Positions 16,513 to 25,873 of a stretch of 64,000 bases of DNA are shown here, piece after piece. Numbering within the stretch: position 1 is the stretch's first letter; every line of letters begins with the position of its first letter. The stretch is from Salinibacter ruber DSM 13855 (lineage in GTDB: Bacteria; Bacteroidota; Rhodothermia; Rhodothermales; Salinibacteraceae). The stretch covers positions 434,001 through 498,000 of the forward strand of contig NC_007677.1 in assembly GCF_000013045.1 (NCBI RefSeq). Reading direction: 5' to 3'. The translations under genes and the position numbers were made by a program. A model generated the notes under the pieces. It made no database searches. It saw only the letters and a list, made by a program, of their open reading frames with translations, and was not told the origin of the DNA.

Positions 16513-19500
16513 ATGAGCTCCTCTTCGAAAGAGGCCATTCAGGCATCTCCTGTAGGTCCGGGGTCGGACGAGACGTCGGAGCAGAGCGTGCCGGTCGTGG
16601 CCATTGGGGCGTCGGCGGGGGGCGTGGGGGCGCTCCGTGCGTTCTTTGAGGCGTTGCCGAGCGACGGGGGGATGGCATTCGTCGTGGTGTTGCACCTCTC
16701 GCCCGATCACGAAAGCAGCCTCGCCGAGATTCTCCAGCACGACACCGACATGCCGGTGCAGACGGCGACGGACGACTGTGGTCTGCGGCCGGACCACGTC
16801 TACGTCATTCCGCCCCGGCACGAGATGTGGGTAGAGGGGACCCAGCTTCGCCTGTCGGCTCATTCCGACCGGCACCGTCCCCACACCATCGACGCGCTGT
16901 TCGACTCGTTGGCCGAGGAGCACGGGGCCCAGGCCGTCGGCATCGTGCTGTCGGGCACCGGCACGGACGGCACGCTGGGCCTGCGGGCCATCAAGACGCA
17001 CGGGGGCATTGCCATGGTGCAAGAGCCCGCCGACGCGGGGCACGAGGAGATGCCGCGCAATGCGTTGGAGGCAGGGGTGATTGACCTCGTGCGCCCGGCC
17101 TCCGCGCTCGCGGAGCAGCTGGTGGCCTATCACCGGAACGCCCATGCCATCCAGCTGCCCGAGTCCGAAGAGGCGCTCCCTTCCGGCGAGCAGACGACGC
17201 TCCAGAAGATCTTCGCCGCGCTGCGGACCCACACCGGGCACGACTTTAGCCACTACAAGCGGTCGACCGTGCTGCGGCGGCTCGAACGGCGGCTTCAGGT
17301 GACCGACACCGAGACGCTGGAGGCCTACCTCCAGGTGCTTGAGGACCGGCCGGGAGAGACGCGGGCCCTCTACAAGGAACTGCTCATCAGCGTCACGCGC
17401 TTTTTCCGGACGCCAGAGGCATTCGACGAGTTGGCGGACACGGTTCTCCCGAGGCTGTTTGAGGACACGGCGGCCGACGATGAGGTTCGGGTGTGGGTCC
17501 CCGGGTGTGCCACGGGCGAGGAGGCGTACTCGGTGGCGATGCTTTTGCACGAGCATGCCCGCGCGAGGGAAGCCCCGCCGGAGCTGCAGGTGTTTGCCAC
17601 CGACGTGGACACCGAAGGGCTCGACACGGCCCGGCGGGGCACGTACCCGGTGTCTATCGAGGCCGACGTCCCCGACGAGCGTCTCAACCGTTTCTTCTAC
17701 CGGGAGGAGGACCGGTACCACGTCACGTCGTCGCTCCGGAATACGGTTGTCTTCGCCGAGCACAACCTCATCGAGGATCCCCCCTTTTCGAAGCTCGACC
17801 TGATCTGCTGCCGGAACCTGCTTATCTACCTGGACCAGACGATGCAGGAGTACGTGTTTCGGCTGTTCCAGTACGCGCTAGACCCGGGAGGATTTCTGTT
17901 CCTCGGGCCCTCGGAGGCCGTCGGCCCGGCGCAGTCCTCGTTCTCGGTGGTCGACGACACGCGGAGCATCCTGAAGGCGAAACCGCCCGCGCCCGACGAG
18001 GACCGGCCGATGCCGCTCTTTGCCCCATCGCGCGCTGCGTCGGAGCCCCCCTCGTCCTCCCCGTCTCCGGTGTCGGCGCCGACGGACGTGGCTGCCACGC
18101 ATCGGCGCCTGCTCATGGATCAGGTGGCGAGCCTGCTGGTCGACGAAAACCGCGAGATCGTGCACCTGACGGGGCGGGCGGGACGCTTTCTGGAGCACAA
18201 TCCGGGCACCCCCACGCACAACCTGCTGGAAAAGGTGCACCCGCTGCTCCGACTCGAACTGCGCGGGGCGCTCTACCAGGCGTTCCAGAAGGGGGAGGCG
18301 ACGGAGCGGACCGTTCCCTTTCCCGACGCGGGCGACGGGCCCGAGCATGTGCGGGTTCGGGTGCAGCCCCTCGACGACGCCGAAGGGGGGCAGCGTCTCG
18401 CACAGGTCTGTTTTGAAGAGGCCGACGCCCCGGGGCGGGGCGTGGACGAGGATGGCGAGGCGACCGTGTCGTCGAAGGAGCCGACGGAGCGGGAGCGCGA
18501 CCTGGAAAGTGAACTTCAGGACGTCAAGGAGCAGCTCCAGATTACGAGCGAGGAGCACGAGACCGTCACCGAGGAGATGGAGACGGCCAACGAGGAGCTG
18601 ATGTCGATGAACGAGGAGCTCCAGGCCAAAAACGAGGAGCTTCAGACCAGCAAGGAGCAGCTGCAGTCCGTCAACGAGGAGCTGACGACCACCAACCAGC
18701 AGCTCAACGCCAAGGTGGAGGCGCTCGACCAGGCCAACAACGACCTGCAGAACCTGATGGAGGCGACCCAGGTGGGCACCCTGTTCCTGGACCGGGACCT
18801 GGAGATCCGCCGCTACACGTCGCCGATGACCGACATTTTTGGGCTTCGGAGCGTCGACGAGGGGCGTCCCATCACGGACTTTATCCCCAAAATTGCGTAC
18901 GACGCGCTGGTGGCGGATGCGGAACGTGTGCTTGAGGAGCAGGCCTCAATCGAGCGTGAGGTGGAGGGCCCCGGTCGGATGTGGTATCTGATGCGTCTCC
19001 GCCCGTACCGCACGGTGTCGGGCGAGGTGGAGGGCGTGGTGATGACCTTCGTCGACATCACCGCTCAGAAGCACGCCGCCGAGACGCTGCGGGCGGAGCG
19101 GGATCTCGTGTCGGCCCTCATCGACACCGCCGGGGCCCTGATCGTGGTGCTCGGCGAGGACGGGTCCATCGTGCGCTTCAACACGGCCTGCGAGCGCCTC
19201 ACCGGCTACGACGCCGCGGAGGCGGAGGGGACGGACCTGCGCGATCTGCTCGTGGCCCCCGACGACCGGGAGGCGGTGACCAGCCGTCTCGACGCCCTCG
19301 CCGACGGGACGACCGACCGGGCCGACCTGGAGATGCGGTGGGCGCCGGCGGAGGGCGAGCCGCGCCTCATCAAAGGGTCATTTACGGCCCTCCGGCACGA
19401 ATCGGGGGCTGTGCAGCACTTCATCGTGACGGGCACCGACATGACCCGGCACCGCGAGCTGGAGCGCGAAGTGATCGAGATCAGCGACCGGGAGCGCCAG

Positions 19501-20091
19501 CGCATCGGAGAGGCCCTGCACGACGTCATCAGCTCGGGGCTGACCCACGTCGTGATGCGCACGGACACCCTCGCCCACAGGCTCAAAGAGGAGGGCACGG
19601 CGGTGACGGCCGACGACCTGGAGGGCATTTCGTCGGAGGTAAAGGAGGCGGCCGACCAGATCCGCTCCCTCTCCCACGCCCTCATTCCCCGGGCCCTCCG
19701 GCAGGACCACCTGGCCGCGGCCCTCGCGGACCTGGCCGACGAGGAAGAAGACTTTTCGGACGTTGAGTGCGTGTTCGTGGGGGAGGAAGGCGAGACGCGC
19801 CCTGAGGATGAGACCGACGCGATGAACCTGTACCGCATCGCCCACGAGGCGGTGGCCAATGCCCGCGAGCACGCCGACCCGAGCCGAATTCAGCTCGGGC
19901 TGAGGGAGGAGGGCGCCGACCTGGTGCTTTCCATTCGGGACGACGGGCGCGGGTGGGAGGGAGACACCCCGGAGGACGAGGGGCTCGGCCTGCACCTGAT
20001 GCGCTACCGGGCCAACCTCATCGGGGCCACCCTGCGTCTTACCAGCGACGACGGGGAGACGGTGGTGGAGTGCCGCCTGCCGCTTCCGTAG
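16513..20091 (+). CDS. CheB-CheR-PAS-histidine kinase fusion protein
   Basis: 1192 residues, cytoplasmic. CheB methylesterase (about 25-205) has IGASAGG with S34 and LSGTGTDGTLG. The CheR N-terminal helical domain (215-280) and SAM-dependent methyltransferase follow (285-485, with VPGCATGEEAYSVAM near 337 and DLICCRNLLIYL). A long heptad-rich coiled coil (about 656-746) joins two PAS domains (about 750-985), then a HisKA_3 dimerisation segment with GEALHDVISSG (H1003) and an HATPase domain with AHEAVANAREHA. CheB and CheR normally demethylate and methylate chemoreceptors, but no chemoreceptor or flagellar gene is near. Fusions of this layout are known in other bacteria with mostly untested functions. 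The ATG at 16513 gives CheB directly; the upstream open extension has no homology. Confidence 0.92.
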   Translation: MSSSSKEAIQASPVGPGSDETSEQSVPVVAIGASAGGVGALRAFFEALPSDGGMAFVVVLHLSPDHESSLAEILQHDTDMPVQTATDDCGLRPDHVYVIPPRHEMWVEGTQLRLSAHSDRHRPHTIDALFDSLAEEHGAQAVGIVLSGTGTDGTLGLRAIKTHGGIAMVQEPADAGHEEMPRNALEAGVIDLVRPASALAEQLVAYHRNAHAIQLPESEEALPSGEQTTLQKIFAALRTHTGHDFSHYKRSTVLRRLERRLQVTDTETLEAYLQVLEDRPGETRALYKELLISVTRFFRTPEAFDELADTVLPRLFEDTAADDEVRVWVPGCATGEEAYSVAMLLHEHARAREAPPELQVFATDVDTEGLDTARRGTYPVSIEADVPDERLNRFFYREEDRYHVTSSLRNTVVFAEHNLIEDPPFSKLDLICCRNLLIYLDQTMQEYVFRLFQYALDPGGFLFLGPSEAVGPAQSSFSVVDDTRSILKAKPPAPDEDRPMPLFAPSRAASEPPSSSPSPVSAPTDVAATHRRLLMDQVASLLVDENREIVHLTGRAGRFLEHNPGTPTHNLLEKVHPLLRLELRGALYQAFQKGEATERTVPFPDAGDGPEHVRVRVQPLDDAEGGQRLAQVCFEEADAPGRGVDEDGEATVSSKEPTERERDLESELQDVKEQLQITSEEHETVTEEMETANEELMSMNEELQAKNEELQTSKEQLQSVNEELTTTNQQLNAKVEALDQANNDLQNLMEATQVGTLFLDRDLEIRRYTSPMTDIFGLRSVDEGRPITDFIPKIAYDALVADAERVLEEQASIEREVEGPGRMWYLMRLRPYRTVSGEVEGVVMTFVDITAQKHAAETLRAERDLVSALIDTAGALIVVLGEDGSIVRFNTACERLTGYDAAEAEGTDLRDLLVAPDDREAVTSRLDALADGTTDRADLEMRWAPAEGEPRLIKGSFTALRHESGAVQHFIVTGTDMTRHRELEREVIEISDRERQRIGEALHDVISSGLTHVVMRTDTLAHRLKEEGTAVTADDLEGISSEVKEAADQIRSLSHALIPRALRQDHLAAALADLADEEEDFSDVECVFVGEEGETRPEDETDAMNLYRIAHEAVANAREHADPSRIQLGLREEGADLVLSIRDDGRGWEGDTPEDEGLGLHLMRYRANLIGATLRLTSDDGETVVECRLPLP

Positions 20092-20226
20092 GAACGGGGG
20101 CGAACCGGAGGCGGGCGTCGCGGCCTCATCCTGGTTTCAAGCCGTGGGCTTGGGCGGGGGCCGTGTGCTTTGTAGATTGGCGGAGCGCAGTTCCGATTCT
20201 CCTCCGCTTAACCCCCGTTCTCCACG

Positions 20227-21039
20227 ATGACCTGGTGGGAAGCGCTGCTCCTCGGCCTCATTCAGGGCCTCACCGAGTTCATCCCCGTCTCTTCGTCCGG
20301 CCACCTCGTGTTGGGGCAGTACCTGTTGGGGCTCGACAAGGAGGCGGCGGACGTGACGTTCGAGGTGTTCGTCCACTTTGGCACCGTGCTCAGCATTCTC
20401 ACGGTCTACTGGGACGACGTGGCGGAGCTGGTGGAGGAGGCCTGGGCCGGGCTCCGGGCGCCGCGGGCCGTCCCCACGCGCTTCGCGGAGAACGACACCT
20501 TCCGGCTCGGGGTCTTCATCCTCGTTACGCTCGTGCCCACCGGCGTGGCGTACGTGCTCTTTCGGGAGCCCCTGGAGCAGGCCTTCGGAAGCCCCCGCTT
20601 CACGAGTGCCATGCTGGTGGGGACGGGCGTCCTCCTCCTGCTTACGCGAATTGGGCCGCGGCCGGACGGGGACCTGAGCGGCGTCAAGGCCTTCGTGGTG
20701 GGGGTGGCGCAGTCGTGTGCCCTCGTCCCGGGGATCTCGCGGTCGGGCGCCACGATCTGCACGGCCCTCTACCAGAACGTGGCGCCGGAGCGGGCGGCGA
20801 ACTTCTCGTTTCTGATGCTGCTGCCGGTGGTCCTCGGGGGGACGGTGCTCAAGGGCCTGGAGCTGATGGAGCAGGGCGTGGGGGCCGCGGGGCTGTCCCT
20901 GGGAATTGGGACGGTGGCCGCCTACGGCTCGGGCATCGGGGCCATCTACGTGGTGCTCGACGTGGTGCGGCGGGGGAATCTGCAGTACTTTGCGTACTAC
21001 TGCTTCCTGATCGGCGGGCTGGGGCTGTGGCTGTTGTAG
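20227..21039 (+). CDS. uppP: Undecaprenyl-diphosphatase
   Basis: 270 residues, integral membrane, usual family length. Both signature regions are present: LTEFIPVSSSGHLVLG near the N terminus and VPGISRSGATI (active-site Ser/Arg region) in the middle. UppP (BacA) removes a phosphate from undecaprenyl diphosphate so that the lipid carrier can be reused for peptidoglycan and surface polysaccharide synthesis; excess gives bacitracin resistance. It is monocistronic here: the following gene is a pseudogene. Confidence 0.95.
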   Translation: MTWWEALLLGLIQGLTEFIPVSSSGHLVLGQYLLGLDKEAADVTFEVFVHFGTVLSILTVYWDDVAELVEEAWAGLRAPRAVPTRFAENDTFRLGVFILVTLVPTGVAYVLFREPLEQAFGSPRFTSAMLVGTGVLLLLTRIGPRPDGDLSGVKAFVVGVAQSCALVPGISRSGATICTALYQNVAPERAANFSFLMLLPVVLGGTVLKGLELMEQGVGAAGLSLGIGTVAAYGSGIGAIYVVLDVVRRGNLQYFAYYCFLIGGLGLWLL

Positions 21040-21113
21040 GATGCTGGGGGAAGAGGGACGTGGGAAGGGGGAAGAGGGGGACGTTCGCTGTCGTATTGGG
21101 CAGATCGGAGGGT

Positions 21114-21575
21114 ATGGCGTCTCCGAACGGCTCCGTCGTGTCGTCCGCGCTCGTGGAGCGGAGTCCGGTGTACTACGGGTGGGGGGCTCTCCGTCGCGAC
21201 TCTCGGCCTTCCGCTCGCGGGACGACTGCTCGACCGGTACGGGCCGCGCCGGGTGGCCGTCGTCCTGATTGCGCTACTCGCGGCGAGCTGTGCGGGCATG
21301 CGCTGGGTCAGCGGCTGGGACTGGGCACGGCCGGGGCCACGGCGCTCTTCCCGTCCCGCATGGAAAGGGGCCGCCAGGCCTACGGCTGGCAGACGACGTG
21401 CCTGATCATGGGTGGACTTCGGGCGGCGATCATGCTGCCGCTCGGGGCCCTGCTGTACCGCGACGCGCCGGAGCGCTACGGCCTCGCGCCCGACGAGGCG
21501 GCCCCGCGTCGAATCGTCTATGGGCCGGAGGAGGTGTATCGGCGTCGGGGATGGAGGCGACCGGATCGTTCGTAA
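21114..21575 (+). pseudogene. Decayed MFS transporter
   Basis: Pieces of a major facilitator protein appear in different reading frames. An N-terminal fragment VERSPVYYGW opens the region (from ATG 21114). A second frame about 21190-21300 reads SVATLGLPLAGRLLDRYGPRR followed by VAVVLIALLAA, the typical cytoplasmic loop between helices 2 and 3. The first frame resumes with AYGWQTTCLIMGG and LLYRDAPERYGLAPDEAAP, an MFS mid-protein loop. The total is only about 150 codons against roughly 400 for an intact protein, so there are large internal deletions as well as frameshifts. Its substrate cannot be assigned. Confidence 0.75.
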
Positions 21576-21680
21576 CAATCGCTTCGGCACTCTCGTCCCC
21601 CGCGAGGAACGACATCAAAGACCCGTCCGCATCTTTTCAGGGTGCCTCGCGTTATAGAAACGGTTGTTCTCTTCTTCCTC

Positions 21681-22508
21681 ATGCCCGACACCATGCGACT
21701 GACCGACGAGGAAAAAGCCGTTCGCCGCGAGATTGAGGACTGGCAACACGCGGACGCCTCCGTGGCGTCGCAGGCCATGGACTGGGCCATGCGGCCGGTG
21801 GACTGGGCCGTGGAGCAGGTCGTCTCGCCCGACCAGATGGACCAGGTGACCGACCGGGTGGAGCAGTTCCTCTCCACCCTCAGCGACGCGTCGGAATGGA
21901 CGCACGCGGCCGACGACATCCTGGCCGCCGCGGAGGACCGCGGCCTGCCCGCCGAGTCCGTCCAGGACCTGCGCAACCGGCCCGTCGCCGACCTCGACGA
22001 GCTGGCCCGCAGCCGCTTCCGGCAGAACACGCTCCTTGCGGCCCTGGAAGGGGGCGGAACGGGGCTCGCCGGCACCGCCTTCGTCGCCGCCGACATCCCG
22101 CTCCTGTTCACCATCAACCTGCGTCTGATCCAGCAGATTGCGGCCAGCTACGGCTTCTCGCTGGAGGGGCCGATGTTTCAGCCGCTCGTGCTGTCGATCT
22201 TCAACGTGGCGGCGTCCGGGGGGCGCGAGGCGCGCAACGAGGCGCTGCGCGAGGTGAGCGTGGCCGCGGCTGCGTTCGCCGACGACCTCGACTACGCGGG
22301 GCGCGTGTCCGGCACCTTCCGCGACCAGAACCGCCACCTGCCGCGCGAGATTGCGAAGACGCTCCTGGAGCGCAAGCTGGGGCAGACAGTCCCGCTGGCT
22401 GGCGCGGCTGTGGGCGCGGGCGTCAATTACTGGTTTACCACGCAGACCGCCGAGTCGGCCTTCATGTGCGCCCGGGCACTGTACCTGGATTGGAAGGAAC
22501 GACGATAG
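21681..22508 (+). CDS. EcsC family protein
   Basis: 275 residues. The central part ALEGGGTGLAGTAFVAADIPLLFTINLRLIQQIAASYGF is the EcsC signature: a glycine-rich hydrophobic stretch followed by an amphipathic helix. The end carries a second hydrophobic segment VPLAGAAVGAGVNYWF and a short basic tail. EcsC proteins are named after the Bacillus ecs ABC locus but their biochemical role is not established; they are probably peripheral or integral membrane proteins. The start could be ATG 21681 or 21693. No ABC genes lie beside it. It sits between two decayed genes. Confidence 0.82.
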   Translation: MPDTMRLTDEEKAVRREIEDWQHADASVASQAMDWAMRPVDWAVEQVVSPDQMDQVTDRVEQFLSTLSDASEWTHAADDILAAAEDRGLPAESVQDLRNRPVADLDELARSRFRQNTLLAALEGGGTGLAGTAFVAADIPLLFTINLRLIQQIAASYGFSLEGPMFQPLVLSIFNVAASGGREARNEALREVSVAAAAFADDLDYAGRVSGTFRDQNRHLPREIAKTLLERKLGQTVPLAGAAVGAGVNYWFTTQTAESAFMCARALYLDWKERR

Positions 22509-22516
22509 CTTTTCGG

Positions 22517-22857
22517 GGGAAGAGGGACGTGAGGGACGGATTTCCGGAGCGGGAGCAGTATGAGCTAATCTCGCAACTGCGTCGGGTTGCGGTCCCAATT
22601 CCATCGAATATTGCCGAGGGGTAGGGATACAGTTCGCGCGACGAGTGCGTGTACCATGTGGAGCAGGTACCATTTGGAGCAGATCCGGAGTTCGTTGCTG
22701 GGGGGCGCAGGTCATCATCGCGGAGCGCCTGTCGTGTATGACAGAAGGACCCCGGAACGAATCCCTCCGGAGGACGACCACAGAGAGCCAAATGCTCCTC
22801 TCCCTCATGCGCTCCCTGCAGTCGTAAGCCCGCTCTCGCCACTCCTTCCCTCTTCCC
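22517..22857 (+). pseudogene. Remnant of a four-helix-bundle (S23/TIGR02436-type) gene with flanking inverted repeats
   Basis: Around 22530-22624 the frame reads FPEREQYELISQLRRVAV followed by PIPSNIAEG, the well conserved heart of the four-helix-bundle (23S rRNA intervening-sequence) protein family, then meets a TAG exactly where the family has Tyr. The same frame continues GYSSRDECVYHVEQ. A different frame then gives QVIIAERLSCMTEG and MLLSLMRSLQS (to 22827), the family's C-terminal helices. So there is one nonsense change and one frameshift. An 11-base inverted repeat GGGAAGAGGGA (22517-22527) and TCCCTCTTCCC (22847-22857) brackets the remnant. The product would not be made. Confidence 0.7.
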
Positions 22858-22874
22858 AATTCCCCCTTCCCGCT

Positions 22875-24173
22875 GTGCTGGTAGCCATCGTCGGCCGGCC
22901 GAATGTCGGCAAGTCCACCCTCTTCAACCGCCTCACCGGCTCGCGCCAGGCCATCGTCGAGGACACGCCCGGCGTCACGCGCGACCGCGTTTACGGGGAG
23001 GCCGAGTGGAAGGGGCACACCATCCCCCTCGTCGACACCGGCGGCTACGTCCCGCGCTCGGACGACCCCTACGAGCGGGCGATCCGCGAGCAGGCCGAGA
23101 TTGCTTTGGAGGACGCCGACGTCATCCTCTTCGTGGTGGACGTGACGACCGGCATCACGGAGATGGACAAGGAGATTGCGACCGTGCTCCGCCCCACCGA
23201 GACGCCCGTGATGGTCGTCGCCAACAAGGCGGACAACGAGGAGCGCGAGTGGGACGCGAGCGAGTTCTACCAGCTGGGCCTCGGCGAGGTGTATCCGGTG
23301 AGCAGCACCAACAAGCGGGGCGTGGACGACATGATGGCGGCGCTTGTGGAGGAGCTTCCCGGCACGGAAGACGAGGCGGACAAAGACCGCGTGCAGGTCT
23401 CGCTGGTGGGGAAGCCGAACGCGGGCAAGTCGTCGCTCGTCAACGCCACCCTGGGGTTCGACCGCGCCATCGTGACCGAGAGGCCCGGCACCACCCGCGA
23501 CACGGTCCAGTCCGTCGTGCAGTACGAGGGGCGCGACCTGATGCTCGTGGACACCGCCGGCATGCAGAAGCGCTCCAAGGCCGACGGGGTCGAGTTTTAC
23601 GCCACCGTCCGCAGCGAGCGGGCCATCCGGGCGGGCGACGTGTGCGTGCTCGTCCTCGACGCCACCGAGGAGCTGCACAAGCAGGACCTCAGTGTGCTCT
23701 CGGAGGTCAACGAGCACAAGAAGGGCATGGTGGTGGCGGTCAATAAGTGGGATCTAGTCCCCAAAGACGACGGCACGATGGACCAGTACACGAAGTATCT
23801 GCGGCAGTACCTGGGCACGCTCGACCACGTGCCCATCGTGTACGTGTCGGCCGTGACCAAACAGCGCGTGTACGAGCTGCTCGACAAAGCCCTGGAGGTG
23901 GCGGAGGCGCGGGCGACGCGCGTGCAGACGAGCGCCCTGAACGACGTGGTCCAGGCGGCCCTCGACGAAAAACATCCCCCCACCACCAGCAGCGGGGCGT
24001 TCGTCAACATCACCTACGCCACGCAGGTGCGCACGGCCCCGCCCGTGTTCGTGTTCTTCGCGAACCACCCGGAGGGCATCCGCACCGACTACAAGCGGTA
24101 CCTGGAGGGGAAGCTGCGGGACGCGCTCGGGTTTGAGGGCGTTCCGCTGACGCTGGTGTTCAAGGAAAAGTAG
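22875..24173 (+). CDS. der: Ribosome biogenesis GTPase Der (EngA)
   Basis: 432 residues with two tandem G domains and a C-terminal KH-like domain. The first G domain starts at once with VAIVGRPNVGKSTLFN, DTPGVTRDR, DTGGY and NKAD; the second has GKPNAGKSSLVNA, RPGTTRDTV, DTAGMQ and NKWD. The KH-like end carries VNITYATQVRTAPPVFVFF and RYLEGKLRDALGFEGVPL, classic for Der. The protein is needed for 50S subunit assembly. The start is GTG at 22875, since the first beta strand begins there; upstream in-frame codons belong to the remnant of the four-helix-bundle gene. Confidence 0.97.
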   Translation: MLVAIVGRPNVGKSTLFNRLTGSRQAIVEDTPGVTRDRVYGEAEWKGHTIPLVDTGGYVPRSDDPYERAIREQAEIALEDADVILFVVDVTTGITEMDKEIATVLRPTETPVMVVANKADNEEREWDASEFYQLGLGEVYPVSSTNKRGVDDMMAALVEELPGTEDEADKDRVQVSLVGKPNAGKSSLVNATLGFDRAIVTERPGTTRDTVQSVVQYEGRDLMLVDTAGMQKRSKADGVEFYATVRSERAIRAGDVCVLVLDATEELHKQDLSVLSEVNEHKKGMVVAVNKWDLVPKDDGTMDQYTKYLRQYLGTLDHVPIVYVSAVTKQRVYELLDKALEVAEARATRVQTSALNDVVQAALDEKHPPTTSSGAFVNITYATQVRTAPPVFVFFANHPEGIRTDYKRYLEGKLRDALGFEGVPLTLVFKEK

Positions 24174-24338
24174 GCATGGACGCCTGGAGCCCCGCCCCGT
24201 GGAACGGAAAGAGAACCCGTTTATGTTGCTGTTTCGTCATGGACACCTATGGGGCTTGATCTGTAGGTAATAGGCATCCACTGCCACTCCCGCCCACGTG
24301 CGGCCGCCGACACCGGTGCCGCAGAGGATACGATCCGC

Positions 24339-25118
24339 ATGGGATCCACTGACTTGAGCGATCTGAAGGACCGGTCCGAACGGATCCGGTTGGGCCGCAA
24401 GGTGCGCGCCTACTTCGTCCACCTATTCACGGCGTCGGGGGTGGCGTTCGCGTTTCTGGCCATGCGGGAGGTCGTGCGGGTCGACCTGGACCCGCGATGG
24501 GTTTTCGGCTGGCTGACCCTGGCCGTCTTCATCGACGCGGCGGACGGGCCCCTGGCGCGGCTGTGGGACGTGAAGCTCTACGCCTCCCGCATCCTAGGGA
24601 AGACCATCGACCTGATCGTCGACTACCTGACGTTTACGTTCATTCCCCTTACCCTCGTGTGGCGGATGGACTGGCTGCCGGGGTGGGACGGCCTATGGGT
24701 CACGCTCGCAATGGTGGCCAGCCTCCTGGGGTTTGCTAACACCGCGGCGAAGCAGAGCCAGGAGGGCTTCTTCCTCGGCTTTCCCTCGTACTGGAACGTG
24801 GTGGCGTACTACGTGGGCCTGCTCGCCGTCGAGTACGGGGCGGTCGGGGCCTACGTGTCGCTGGGGTCGGTCCTTACGCTCACCGTTTTGACGCTGGTGC
24901 CGGTCCGGTTCGTCTACCCGAACGCCGCCCCGACGCCGTGGCGCGCCATTGTGACGGTGGGGGGCGTCGCGTGGCTCGGGCTGTTGCTGGCGCTGCTGCC
25001 CACCTTCCCCGAGCTGCCGGCATGGGGGGGCGACTGGGTCCTCGGGGTGTCGTTCGTGTACCCCGCGTTTTACTTCGGCCTGTCCGGCTGGTTGGACTGG
25101 ACGAGCCGGCAGTCGTAG
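24339..25118 (+). CDS. CDP-alcohol phosphatidyltransferase, phosphatidylcholine-synthase-like
   Basis: 259 residues with about seven to eight membrane helices. The catalytic metal motif reads DAADGPLARLWDVK, then GKTIDLIVDY, giving DG..AR...G...D...D with a longer spacing than most CDP-alcohol transferases. That spacing and the following LTFTFIPLTLVWR resemble bacterial phosphatidylcholine synthase (Pcs), which joins choline to CDP-diacylglycerol at the inner membrane. The start ATG at 24339 precedes a soluble basic segment (DRSERIRLGRKVRAY). It is convergent with the Mla-type lipid transport operon. The CDP-alcohol class is certain; Pcs is the best guess and would need choline as substrate. 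Confidence 0.8.
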   Translation: MGSTDLSDLKDRSERIRLGRKVRAYFVHLFTASGVAFAFLAMREVVRVDLDPRWVFGWLTLAVFIDAADGPLARLWDVKLYASRILGKTIDLIVDYLTFTFIPLTLVWRMDWLPGWDGLWVTLAMVASLLGFANTAAKQSQEGFFLGFPSYWNVVAYYVGLLAVEYGAVGAYVSLGSVLTLTVLTLVPVRFVYPNAAPTPWRAIVTVGGVAWLGLLLALLPTFPELPAWGGDWVLGVSFVYPAFYFGLSGWLDWTSRQS

Positions 25119-25129
25119 CGGCGTCGGAG

Positions 25130-25143
25130 GCGGGCACGCCCGC
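25130..25143. terminator. Hairpin between convergent genes
   Basis: GCGGGC-AC-GCCCGC forms a tight perfect stem between the convergent Pcs-like and lipoprotein genes (stops at 25118 and 25165). It could serve both strands. There is no T-tract. Confidence 0.35.
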
Positions 25144-25164
25144 GAACGCTCGCCTGCACTGGGG

Positions 25165-25869
25165 CTACGGGCGGTGGAGCGCCTGAAGGTGCGTCCCCAC
25201 GTCGTCTGCGAGCACGTGGAGGCCGCGGCTAAGGCGGGCAACGAGCCCCTCGTAGTCGGTTACACGCCAGTCTTCCGTTCGGTGATGGGTGGTTTCCTGC
25301 ACCAACACGGTGTCCGCCCCTGGCCGGCGAAGGGTCCACTGCACAGTCATCTGAGCGTGGCCGTCCGGTGGGGGGGCATCGTCGTCGGCGTCCGGCCCTG
25401 GGGGGCGCGGCCCGACGCCCTCGAAGCTGAGGACGTGCAGCCGCAGGAGGTAGTCGAAGGTCGCCCCGCGCGGCCACGGCACCCCATCTACCGACCGGAT
25501 CCCCGGACGGGCCTCCAGCGTGCGGGCCACGGTGCGGCCGATGCCCCGGTCTAGGGTTTCGCCCCACCGGTGAAATTCGGAAAACGCGACCGCGTTGGGG
25601 CCGTGGCGCGTCACGAGGCGCGTCTCGTCGAGGTAAGGGGCCAGGCGCGGGCTTTGCAGGCCGATCCGCAGGCCGGTCGGGTCCGTGGATGGAGGCGGCG
25701 TCGCCGCGGTATCGGGGGGCGACGCGCCGTCGAGCAGGTAATAGGTGGCGTCGCTCGTGCGCGGCTCCAACAGGCGCACACACCCGGCCGTCGAGAGCGC
25801 GACCAGGCCGACGACCACGGCGCACCATCCGAGCCGACGGAGAAGAACGGAGGGGACGGGCACAGTCAT
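25165..25869 (-). CDS. ABC-type transport auxiliary lipoprotein (PqiC/LptE-like, MCE system)
   Basis: 234 residues. It has a lipoprotein signal with lipobox LSTAGC, then the domain pattern SDATYYLLDG ... LRIGLQSPRLAPYLDETRLVTRHGPNAVAFSEFHRWGE, which is the hallmark of the ABC-transport auxiliary (DUF330/PqiC) family. These outer-membrane lipoproteins partner MCE proteins in lipid transport across the periplasm. It is the last gene of the four-gene minus-strand operon and begins 4 bases after the MCE gene, which supports the assignment. Confidence 0.85.
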   Translation of the reverse strand: MTVPVPSVLLRRLGWCAVVVGLVALSTAGCVRLLEPRTSDATYYLLDGASPPDTAATPPPSTDPTGLRIGLQSPRLAPYLDETRLVTRHGPNAVAFSEFHRWGETLDRGIGRTVARTLEARPGIRSVDGVPWPRGATFDYLLRLHVLSFEGVGPRPPGPDADDDAPPPDGHAQMTVQWTLRRPGADTVLVQETTHHRTEDWRVTDYEGLVARLSRGLHVLADDVGTHLQALHRP

Positions 25870-25873
25870 GGAA

